From the NCBI GenBank assembly GCA_944989445.1, contig CALYLW010000059.1, forward strand, positions 868,001-932,000: a DNA stretch of 64,000 nucleotides. The letters run 5' to 3'. Positions 35,831-46,432 of the stretch are shown here, in pieces. The notes beneath the pieces were generated by a model, which saw nothing but the letters and a program-made list of their open reading frames with translations, ran no database searches and was not told the DNA's origin. Within the stretch, counting starts at the first letter, position 1, and the number at the start of each line of letters is the position of its first letter. A program made the translations under genes and the position numbers. Source of the stretch: Ampullaceana balthica (taxonomy: Eukaryota > Mollusca > Gastropoda > Lymnaeidae).

Positions 35831-37734
35831 GTGGTCTCATGCGCATATCTTATTATGCTAACTGAAATTTTCTCCCCTTCCAGTTATCAGATCTTTCATT
35901 GTTAAGTATAACAAGGGAGGTACTTTCTATAATTCAAAATTAGTTGTCTTCTAATGTGTTTTTTTTCAAGTCCCAGGCAGATGGTTCCCGACCTTAGTTT
36001 CTCTCCCACACATTTTATATACTTTATATACGACATTCATTTATTTTTACGAGTATTAAAAATGTGCATTTTCATATATTTTTGAATAAAAAATTTTTTT
36101 TTAAAAGTGTGTTTTTATAAGTGTACTAAAAAGAAGAAGATAATTTAAAACCTATAAGGGGCCGTCCATAAATGACGTCACGCCATTTTGGCAGACTTTT
36201 GATTCCCCCCCCCCTATTCGTCACGCGTCGTCACAAAAAATTAGACCCCCACCCTCTAAAAATACGTCACAAAGCTTTATCCCCCCCCCCAAAAAAGTAT
36301 GTTTCAAATCACTTTTATTGTCATTTAAGTATTTATTATTTATTTAGTGGAGGTCTCCATTGTAATATCGAAACCCACGTGAAACATTTTTTTTAAAACG
36401 TCTAACCGGCCTTCAGAAAACGAACTGTGTTAACATCCTTAGATTATATTTTATTTTTATGCATACAAATTAAACATTGACTATTAATCATCACGGTTAA
36501 CGTCTTTGCTTAGAAAATAAATTATTTAAAAATAAAAATTTTCAAATGTATTTTTTAAAAATCCCTCAATTGACTGACGGGCATCCCGTATGAAAGAGGT
36601 CGACGAACAGAGGTAAATAACCTCATCTGGGGTCAAAAAGGGAATTCTTGGGGGTAATGCAGACTCATTTGGGACATATAACATCCATTACAATCCACTA
36701 GATATATTAAAATACGTCATGTGTACGTGTACGCTTGGAACATATGCCCATTATTGAACCGGTTCCTTCCAGAAAAAGCATTTATTTAAATATGACAACT
36801 ATGTAGATTTCTTACCTACGTACTATACGAAGACACCTAAATCCACCCTACTTTCATTTATATTGACACGAGTGACAATAATCTTAATTCACATGACTTG
36901 ACTGTATTAAGTATCCTTTCTGTGATATTTAAAATTAATGCCTTTAAAACTGAGCTTAGAAGAAAAGTTGTTTTGTGCTCCTCTCGAATTGCGATGTCAA
37001 GATGTTTATGCATTCAATAAAGTTAATGAATACTTGACTAATTTTAAATGGGCTCATTTATCATTATATCTAGAATGGCCAGTGGCGTTTGACCAAAACC
37101 AATCGAACAATTATATCAAACTTAAAACGTTTATAATTCTTTCAGATAGATTCACTTTTTTTTAACAAAAAAGGATATTCCGTGTCGTTTTGACTTAAAA
37201 TATCTAATACATAATCTTATGTTCGTATGTTTTGTATGCGTTGTAAGCGTGTGTCTCCCCATCGGAAGGCGCGCAAAAAGGCGCTCGAAAGTCGCGCAAC
37301 AAGGCACGCAAAATTACTATAAATAAATTAAAGATTTTCGCCGTAAAAAAATATTATATGACGGCATTGTTTTAGCACAGAACGCCAATTACCGAAACAA
37401 AGCACGAACTATGCGTGTGTGTGAGCCTTAGCAGGCTTTCAACTAGCCTACACATATTCCTATTCAGATCATTTTTAGACACTTGTCATGCTTGTAAAAC
37501 TCACCAGTAGCATTTTCGGGGGTGGGGGTGAGTGCTAACGACGCTCCCCCAAATCCTCGAGTCATGTGAGAGTCTGGGGGTAGGGGGTAAAGCACACATG
37601 ACATAAACTTGTATATTTTGGGTTAACGGGCAAAAATGTTCGCCGACTCCTGCTGTGAGAGAACCAAACGGAGCTGCGGTTACATCACAAATGCTTTGAT
37701 GTCAACATCAAACGACGCATGGTAACATTTTCAT

Positions 37735-38553
37735 TAGGGCTGTTAACGATTAATTTAAATTTAATCGTCAACTTTTGAAAAATTAACGATCAATTAATCG
37801 TTAATTTCTATTAAAGCCAAAAATAGAAATGTATTGTGTCACAAGTAACATTTATTAAATGTACTTGTCGAAAATCGAAATAACACTGGAATGTTTACTT
37901 TATATGACATCTTTTAACCAACTACGCAAAAAGACAGTGTGCTGACATTATTTGGTTCAAGTGATGAGCGGGTCTTATTGACAATATGTCCAACCGTGCT
38001 GAACAATCGTTAACATAGCTTTAAATTGTCTTAACTGAAGTTTCTGATACTGTAGGGGATGTTTGGTTTGCAGGTGATAAGTAGCCAAGTGTAGAAACCA
38101 TGCTAGAAATGTTCCCTTTAAGGAGCACGGCTGCGCAGATATTTGACCGACGCCACGCAGGAGTTCAAAATCACCACGCAGCAAATTTTGTAAAATATTG
38201 CCCAAAAAAATTTGACGTTGTGCAACTTTGAACACGAGTTGTTGTTTTTTTTTAATTTGCACACGGACCAATGAAGCTTAGCCTTAGAGGGAACATTGCA
38301 TGGTAGGCAAACGATTTCCCTCAATGAACACAATAACCTTTATTAACATTGTGAACAGTCACGTCAGTCAATAGTTTAAAACCAAAATGTTCGTATAATC
38401 GTCCGGAAATCAGTTTATATTTATCGGCCGAAATATTTTACTTTTTGACTTCCAGTACATTAATAAGTGGTGGGTCAATTAATCGTTAAAAAAAATCGAT
38501 AAAAAAATGTTAACGATTAATCGAGAAATTAATCGTTAATTTCCGCAGCCCTA
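37735..38553 (-). mobile_element. hAT-like element with BED-finger remnant
   Basis: Termini TAGGGCTG and CAGCCCTA with perfect 8-bp duplications ATTTTCAT (37727-37734, 38554-38561). On the minus strand near 38030-38110 the reading HLATYHLQTKHPLQYQ resembles the second half of a BED zinc finger (His and Lys-His-Pro positions), the usual N-terminal domain of hAT transposases; the rest is lost. Confidence 0.75.
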
Positions 38554-38589
38554 ATTTTCATACGTTATCTTGTGGGTTCTCAAACTTAA

Positions 38590-41500
38590 ACTCCGCCAAG
38601 GCCGGTCCCAAGCCCGGGTGCAAAAGGAGGAGGGTTGGCGTGAGGCCAGCGACCTCACCCGTAAAAACAAATTGCTACAGAAACGTCAACAAGAAAAAAC
38701 AAACAAATTTCAGTCCTGAGAAGAGAGGACTCTTCTTCTCCAAGAAGAGCTATGAAGCCTTGTGGCCAAACCCAGGCTATACTGGAAGCCTCAGAGCCGA
38801 AGACCCTCCTTTCTAAGGAAACAAATATAGGCACGTGGAACGTCAGAACCATGTATGAAGCAGGGAAAGCAGCGCAGGTGGCAGCAGAAATGAGATCCTA
38901 CAAACTTACACTGCTTGGTATCTGCGAAACAAGATGGATACAAGCTGGGCAAATAACTTTGGCCTCTGGAGAAATGCTAATGTACTCGGGGCATGAGGAG
39001 GAAGATGCTCCGCACACGCAAGGAGTCGCTTTGATGCTGTCAAGGAAGGCACAGGAAGCATTGATTGGATGGGAAGCACATGGACCAAGGATAATAACAG
39101 CAACCTTCCAAACCAAGAAAAAGAAAATAAAGATGAACATAATACAGTGTTATGCACCCACCAACGACAGCAAAGAAGAAGAGAAAGAAACATTCTACAA
39201 TAGACTACAAGCACTAATAGAAAAATTCCCAAATAGAGACCTGAACATCCTAATGGGAGACCTTAACGCCAAAATTGGAAAAGACAACAGTGGGTATGAG
39301 GAAATCATGGGACGCCACGGTGTAGGAGAGAGAAATGAGAACGGAGAAAGACTAGCGGACTTCTGCGCAGCAAACGAGCTTGTTATTGGTGGAAGCAAAT
39401 TTCAACATAAAAACATTCACAAGATAACATGGGTATCCCCAGACAACAAAACGCAAAACAAAATAGACCACATATGCATTAGCAAAAAATTTAGAAAGTC
39501 TCTACAAGATGTACGAGCAAAAAGAGGAGCAGATGTAGCATCCGATCATCATCTGGTCTGTGCAAGACTTAAATTAAAGCTAAAGAAAGACTGGGAACAG
39601 CCAACTGCGAAGCGAACCAAATTCAATGTAGCACTTCTGGCAAATGATCAGAAAAGGGAAGAATTTAGTGCCACCTTGAGGAATAAGTTCCAAGTGCTAG
39701 AAGATCAAACAGAAGACCAAACAGAAGATGACCAAGTAGAACATATGTGGCAAAGTATAAAGACGTCTGTAACATCCACCTGCCTAGAAGTCTTAGGATC
39801 AGTGAAACAGAAACAAAAAGAATGGCTCTCAATAAACACACTGCAAAAAATAAAAGAGAGAAAAGAAATGAAAAATATAGTTAACAGCAGCCGCACCAGG
39901 GCTGAGAAAACGAAAGCGCAAGAGAGATATAAAGAAGTAAACCAAAAGGTAAAAAACAGCATTAAAAAAGATAAAAATGCCCACATAGATGGCCTAGCAT
40001 CCAAAGCAGAAGAAGCAGCCAGGAAGGGCAACTTGAAAGAGCTCTACGACATAACAAGAAAACTGTCAGGGAGATACAAAAGGCCGGAGAGACCTGTCAA
40101 AGATAGAGAAGGGAGATCTATAACAGAAAAGAAAGAGCAACAAAAAAGATGGATGGAATACTTTAAGGAACTATTAAACAGGCCCCCACCCACAGACACG
40201 CCAGACATACAACCAGCAAATGAAGACCTACAAATAGAAGAAGGCGCACCAAATAAGGAAGAAATAGCCCTGGCCATCAAGCAGCTCAAACTAGGGAAAT
40301 CACCGGGACCGGACAACATCACAGCAGAGATGATGAGAGCGGACATAAACACAATAGTCAACATGCTGCACCCTCTGTTTGAGAAGATATGGGAAGAAGA
40401 GAGAGTTCCAAAAGATTGGAAAGAAGGATACCTCATCAAGATCCCAAAGAAAGGGGATCTCAGCAACTGTGCAAATTACAGAGGAATTACACTGCTATCT
40501 GTACCAGGAAAGGTTTTTAACATAATTATTTTGAACAGAATGAAAGACAAGGTCGACATGCAGCTACGAGATCAACAGGCCGGCTTCCGCCAAAACAGAT
40601 CCTGCACAGATCAAATAGCAACACTGAGAATCATCGTAGAACAGTCCATCGAATGGAACTCCTCTCTATATATAAATTTTATAGACTATGAAAAGGCCTT
40701 TGATAGCCTGGACAGACAAACCTTGTGGAAACTTCTCCGACACTATGGAGTACCAGGGAAACTAGTGAGGATCATTCAGAGCTCTTATGAAGAAATGACA
40801 TGCAGGGTGGTCCACGAAGGTAGACTCACAGACTCCTTTACAATCGAAACAGGAGTCAGACAAGGATGCCTCTTGTCCCCTTTACTATTCATCCTTGCCA
40901 TTGACTGGATAATGGAAAAATCCACAGACAAAAAGAGGAATGGGATACAGTGGACACTCTGGGAATAATTGAATGATTTAGACTTCGCGGACGACATTGC
41001 ACTTCTGTCCCACAACCAGCAACAAATGCAGGAAAAGACAAAAGACGTAGCCACCTTTTCGGCACAGCTTGGCCTCAACATAAATAAAAGTAAAACAAAA
41101 ATCATGAAGATAAACCCATCCAACCATGAGCATGTCCATCTGGCAGGAAAGGCACTGGAAGAAGTGGAGTCCTTCACATACCTAGGCAGCACCATAGACA
41201 TAAATGGCGGATCCGATGCAGATGTAAGGGCTAGAATTGGAAAAGCTAGATCAGCATTTGTATTGTTAAAGAAAATATGGGAGTCGAAGGAGCTGAAACT
41301 GCAGACCAAAGTCAAAATCTTTAATACAAATGTCAAAACAGTCCTCCTATATGGTGCAGAAACTTGGAAAACAACAGCGAGCCTTACGCAGAAAGTGCAG
41401 ACATTCATAAACACATGCCTTCGAAAGATCCTGAAAATCAAATGGCCAAATACTATAAATAACAAAGAGTTACTAGAAAGGACACACCAGGTGCCTATTG

Positions 41501-41779
41501 ATGAAGACATCATAAAAAAGAGGTGGAGATGGATAGGACATACGCTCCGAAAACCCCCAGGTAGCACCACCAGACAATGCCTAACATGGAACCCACAGGG
41601 AAAGAGAAAGAGAGGAAGGCCAAAAAATACATGGAGACGCGAGCTAGAGGCTGACATGCAAAATATGGGATACACCTGGAAGCAATTGGAGAGGAAAGCA
41701 CAGGACCGTGAGGAGTGGAAAGTTCTTGTAGACGGCCTATGCCCCAGACGGGGTAGAAAGGCATAAGTAAGTAAGTAAG
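38590..41779 (+). mobile_element. Full-length RTE-like non-LTR retrotransposon
   Basis: A 3.19-kb element bounded by perfect 12-bp target duplications TCTCAAACTTAA (38578-38589 and 41780-41791). It has a short 5' UTR, one long ORF interrupted by a single stop, and a 3' end of (AAGT)n tandem repeats right after the ORF. Size, single-ORF layout and short-repeat tail fit the RTE clade. The intact duplications and open frame suggest a young insertion. It inserted 17 bp right of the duplication flanking the hAT element at 37735. Confidence 0.88.
38752..41766 (+). CDS. LINE endonuclease-reverse transcriptase ORF, interrupted by one in-frame TAA
   Basis: Reading frame from ATG 38752, about 1,004 codons with one TAA at 40966-40968. 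Residues about 20-280 form an APE-type endonuclease: [13 protein letters not shown], the ETRW catalytic Glu, GDLNAKIG and [10 protein letters not shown]. The reverse transcriptase follows with [33 protein letters not shown] and, just after the stop, FADDIALL with the catalytic Asp pair. The C-terminal region (WIGHTLRK and [14 protein letters not shown]) is typical of RTE-like ORFs. Because the stop lies immediately before the FADD motif, the translated product would lack an active reverse transcriptase; otherwise the frame is intact. Confidence 0.9.
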
Positions 41780-42079
41780 TCTCAAACTTAAGTGTTATAA
41801 TTAGATATAATTTTCGTGTCTTGATAGCTTACGCCAACCAGCGTCTGATGGCCTACCGACCAGCACATTGAGAAGCACTGATTTAAAAAAATAAAATAAA
41901 ATACTAAAAAGACATTAAATAAATTGTAAGCGACCAAATATATCAGTGGAAGTTTTATTTAAGTTACGTTTTTGATGTGACGTCACATTTCTTCAACCCC
42001 CCTCCCCCCCCTCGTCACGCATCGTCACAAAGTGAGACCCCCCCCCCTAGGTGCTTGACGTCATTTATGGACGGCCCCT

Positions 42080-43930
42080 AAGTTAAAGTACTTTGATTTC
42101 ATATGACTAAAAACGTGGTGCGGTATAACAATTAAAGATTTATAATTTAGAAGACAAAAGAGAGATCTATGAGTAAGTGAGAGAATGAGTGAACTGCATA
42201 TATAAAACCTCACAAGCACCAGCTCCAATTTTTTAGTCATATTAAATTAAATTACTTCAACTTATAAGTTTTAAATTATTTTATTCTTTTTAGTCCACTT
42301 ATAAAAAGTGTTTTTTTTTAAAATCTTTTTTTTTACTTCTATTTATTTTATTCTTTTTAGTCTAAGTGTATGCTATGGTGAGTTTTGTCGCTTCCTTTTA
42401 ATTATTGATTATTGAAGTATTGATCATGTTCAATAAAATACGCATTATTGATTATTGAAGTATTGATTATGTTCAATATAATACGTATCGCGCGACAAAC
42501 ATTTACAGACTAAACTCCTTTTGCTGTAAACACGGGATGTGGTCATCGATGGCTGGGGTGAACTCCGGTGAACACGTGGATGTCAACAATAGCAGACGGA
42601 TACATATGCTATATAGAGATGAACTAAAAATGCATTAATTTAATTACGGTACATTCGATCGATCTGAAATTTTGATACAATTCATTGTTATCCAAGATCT
42701 ATCTGTGGTAACATTTTAAGATCTCTGGGACAATCAGAAGTGGTTTAATTTTAAGTTGGAAAATTTGAAATTTTGCGGACAGACAGGAACGAAAACATTA
42801 ATTTGTGGACAGACAGGAACGAAAGCAAGTTAATAAAAACGTGGTAAAATATAAAGTATGATTGAATTCATTTCGTCGTAACAGTAGGCTATGCTGGCTA
42901 TGCCTATGACCCAAATTTTTTTATGCCAACAAATGACTGTTGCATAGAATGTATCTTTTTCTTTTAGCTAGCAGGCTGTGATGAATATATAGCCTAGTTG
43001 AAAGTCGCTATTCCGGGGATATCAAATTGATCGGACTACTAAATATTCCAAAGGAAAGGTTGCGTTTCAGCACAAAAGAAAAACACTATTTTTTGTTTGT
43101 TTGCCTTTTTTTTAAAAATTTGTCGTGGATATAATAATTTTTAGAAATATGTATATTTTCAACTCGTTATTGTAGGGTGTGAGATATATCTTGTGATCAA
43201 ATTTTCAAATCATAACTAGCTACCACAGCCCCACAGTGACGCCTCTGATTAACATGTTTATCTTGCCTGATGAGTATATTGATTTTCATTTTAAATAAAA
43301 AATATGTGACAAATCCCACAATCCATTATTCATTTTATCCAATGATTGTAACAAGAATCAATTACCTCATTTTATCTTTGAGACCTTGAGTGGTCTCTAG
43401 CTTGCAGGACAATTTTCCCCCCTTTCTATTGTTCAGCTGAGCTCAAATTGTAAACACTTAACCACGCCTGCTTCCAGATGACACAATAAAGTTTTATTAT
43501 TTACATAATTTTATGTACTCAAATTAATATTTAATATTTATATAGGAGTTTATTCATTTATTTTTAATGTTACTTTTCCCAATTAAAAAAAGTCCCCCTT
43601 TTTATCTCTCATCAAAGTATCTGAATTAAAAATTTTAAATTTCTCTTAAAATTTGGCGACTTTTTTCTCAGACAAAATTGTCGATTCTTCTTTCCATTTG
43701 ATTTTTTTCCCTGGTCACTTAAGAGCAAAAAAAAATCTCACGATGTTGTGTGTGGATAGTGTTATATCTAAACCGGTACTCCAATAAGCAATCCCCACTT
43801 CTTTTCAATGATTTCTTTATCGTGTGAAATGTGTGGGGAAGATGATACTCAAGCCAGATTCAAATCTCGGTGGTAATGGAGTCGCTTATAAATGTTAACT
43901 AATATTCAGTTTATAACAAGTACAGCTGGT
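42080..43930. other. Gene-free AT-rich DNA with repeat fragments
   Basis: Between about 42360 and 42840 there are fragments of the family at 34300 and 52190 (TACGCA-type motifs, AATTACGGTACATTCGATCG). The rest shows nothing recognisable. Confidence 0.5.
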
Positions 43931-44790
43931 AATTCATCATTTGTCCCTTGAGTTCCTTGTGGAACATAGGGCCTCTGTCAAAGCTCGCCACTCTACACAG
44001 TCCCTTGCCAGTCGCTTCAATTCTTCCCAGCTCTTCCCAGTCCTTCCAGCCTCGTCCAACATGCTCCGTCTCCATGTACGCTTGGGTCTCCCTAGTAGTC
44101 GTTTGCCCTGGGGACTCAAATCTAAGGTCTGCCTAGCCCTGCTGTTATCTTTCCTGAGGGTGTGTCCAATCCATCTCCACTTTCTTTCCATGATTTGTTG
44201 TTCTACTGTTCTTTGTCCACACCTCTCCCACAGCTTGGAGTTTTCGACCTTATCGAACCATTTTATTTTCAGAATATTTCTGAGGCATCTGTTAACAAAG
44301 GTCTGGAGTCTATTTTTTGTTGTCTCTGTTGTCCGCCATGTTTCGGATCCATAGAGTAGGACCTTTTTAACATTGGTGTTAAAGATCCCTACTTTTGTTT
44401 TGACAGAGATATGTGTAGATCTCCAGACCTGTTTCAGATTGGCAAAGGCATGTCGCGCCAAATTTGTTCTTCGTTCGATGTCCTCATCTGTTCCCCCTGA
44501 TACACTGACCACACTCCCAAGGTATACAAAGTTGTTTACTTGCTCCAGGTTGCGGTTTTCTACTTGGATGACTCAATCTTGTAGGAAGTTTATTTTTAAA
44601 AATTTTGTTTTTTGGATGTTTATATTGACTCCTACTCTTTTCCCAGTCGCGCTCAAGGCTGTGGTTTTGTCTTGCATGTCTTGAAGTCTGTGGGACAGAA
44701 TGGCCAAGTCATCTGCAAACTCCAAATCTTCTAGTTTTTGCATTAGGTTCCACTGGATTCCTTTTCCTGAGCTTGCATAAGCTTCTTCAG
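43930..44790 (-). pseudogene. 3' fragment of a second RTE-like LINE reverse transcriptase
   Basis: Minus-strand frame from GIQWNLMQKLEDLEFADDLA (about 44765) through [22 protein letters not shown] and WRALTEALC, ending near 43937. It carries the FADD motif and one in-frame TGA near 44572. Related to but clearly distinct from the ORF at 38752; 5' truncated, as usual for LINE copies. Confidence 0.8.
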
Positions 44791-44912
44791 CTGGTAATTA
44801 AATGTTATTAAAAAATAATATGGGATAAAAAAAATTACACTTTAAAAGTATAATGTGAATTTTTTTTACTTTTGTTTTCTCCATTCAATGTTGGAAGTGT
44901 CCGATGTCTGTA

Positions 44913-45919
44913 CAGTGGTACCACGAGATACTAACGCTTTAAGATACGAAAGTCCCAAGATACGAAAGGCCACTCGAAGAATTTTTTGTTCCAAGATACG
45001 AAAAAAAAATCCAACATACGAAAGACGCTCAGCTGACAAGAGTGGGCATCATGTGCCTGAAAAGGTTCAAACAGGTCGCGGTGTTGCGCAGTTCAATGAC
45101 ATTTGCCTGACTCGTTTCAGAAAAATTGTAAAAAGCAGGCAAAAACAAGCTTCCTTGGATCAATATTTTGCTAAGAGACTATCAGTAAGCGAAGATGTTG
45201 GTGGATGTGTGGCAAAGAAAATGAAAGGTGAAACAAAAAATTAGAAAGCGCGAAACAAAAATTTAAAACAAACAATTTTAAAAAGCAAGTTAAAAACTTA
45301 CATAAATTTAATTGTTATGTTACGGTATGTTTAGTGAAATATATCATATATAGAATGGGACTGGGATAAAGATTTTAAATAAAATACAAAATACACAAAC
45401 AAATTGTACAATGAAAACAATAAATTTGAGCTTTATTTTTTTTAAATTTGTATTTATGTTTAGTGTAGAGTTGTACTAAATTTAAGTGTTTATTAAGATT
45501 TAATTCATGAAAAGTTTTTACATAACGTATTATTTTCATAAATTTAAGTGTTTCGTACGCAATGCCGTAATGTTTTCTGCCTTCTGTTCTCCTCCCCTAC
45601 CACCTTCTCCGACACTTCACCACATCGTCTCACTCGAAAGGTTAGGCTTCACATTTGTATAAAGTATAAATATTATTTTCATTTATTTTATTCTGTTTTC
45701 ATTATTTTATTATTATTTATTTGATTTATAATGTTCAATTTTAAGGATTGACGAATCCTACTTTTTGTTTTCTATAGTTTTCCATGATATTTTCAATTTT
45801 TAGTGTTGTTTCTGTGTGGCTTGGAACGGATTAAGTATTTTACACGTAAAACATAGTTCGAAATACGAAAGATCCACGATACGAAAGCCACCCCGAAACA
45901 GATTAATTTCGTATCACTG
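44913..45919 (+). mobile_element. Tigger/pogo-like element with C-terminal transposase remnant
   Basis: Ends CAGTGGTACCACGAGATAC and, inverted, CAGTGATACGAAATTAATC, flanked by TA (44911-44912, 45920-45921). Repeated ATACGAAAG motifs fill both subterminal regions. An open stretch at about 45020-45244 encodes the end of a Tigger-type transposase, so the element is an internally deleted copy of about 1 kb. Confidence 0.75.
45020..45244 (+). pseudogene. C-terminal remnant of Tigger/pogo-type transposase with a PIP-box-like motif
   Basis: Reads ADKSGHHVPEKVQT, then FRKIVKSRQKQASLDQYFAK and a stop at 45242. QASLDQYF fits the PCNA-interacting consensus Qxx(I/L/M)xx(F/Y)(F/Y); a PCNA-binding motif at the C-terminus is known for the pogo transposase. 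The catalytic DDE part is absent. Confidence 0.65.
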
Positions 45920-46039
45920 TACGTGTAATTTAGTTTTAAAATTTTAGTGTGGCACGCAGGGAATTAAAAAAAAATATTAGGCAATCTCCAAAAACATCCC
46001 ATCTAAACCCATGTTGTGCGAAACATGGGCCAAACGTCA

Positions 46040-46432
46040 TCAATTTTTGTGTTTACAACATGACCTCAACCATCTGCCAACGTTGATGACATCACCGCAG
46101 ACAAGCACCAGGAAAAAGGCCACAATGAAGGCGATGCCTGACACGCCTATCCCGGTCGAAGACGGTCTGTGATCGGGGCTGCTGACCAATCTTCTCAGGT
46201 AGGACGACGATTTCGTCGCATCCATCAACAGGTCCTGTCTGATCTGATCCAAAACGGCAGCCAGCTCCTGAGATGTCAAGTTGACCCACTTGGCTTGCCC
46301 GGGAGAAACGGGGCACGCCAATTGAGTCTGGTTTGGTTGAGCTGCCGGAGAACTGACGTTGTAATCTTGCAAGTCGGACTTTAGAGTGTTGCCAGGGATC
46401 GGGAATTCTTCCAAGGTTGAAAAACGTTGACC
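46040..46432 (-). CDS. Last exon of the IgGFc-binding-like gene (stalk, membrane segment, cytoplasmic tail)
   Basis: Acceptor TCCACACCTCAG before 46432, then GQRFSTLEEFPIPGN through a single hydrophobic segment to CKHKN and TGA. The 131-codon exon places 19 hydrophobic residues about 40 residues from the C-terminus, giving a type I topology. No clear polyadenylation signal was found immediately downstream. Confidence 0.8.
   Translation of the reverse strand, partial: GQRFSTLEEFPIPGNTLKSDLQDYNVSSPAAQPNQTQLACPVSPGQAKWVNLTSQELAAVLDQIRQDLLMDATKSSSYLRRLVSSPDHRPSSTGIGVSGIAFIVAFFLVLVCGDVINVGRWLRSCCKHKN

Larger units (their letters stand above)
36158..42078. mobile_element. CRE-bearing TIR element with nested insertions
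   Basis: Ends GGGGCCGTCCATAAATGACG and its inverted copy, flanked by TAA (36155-36157, 42079-42081), the duplication size and sequence seen in PIF/Harbinger elements (superfamily assignment tentative). Relatives at 51617 and 57614 are about 430-450 bp, so this copy is split by several kb of inserted DNA: unassigned sequence, a hAT element (37735-38553) and a full-length LINE (38590-41779). Poly-C tracts and TGACGTCA palindromes are typical of the family. Confidence 0.7.

Noticed and set aside
40785..41675. 296-codon open frame on the minus strand
   Set aside because: Antisense shadow of the LINE reverse-transcriptase ORF; composition reflects the opposite coding strand.
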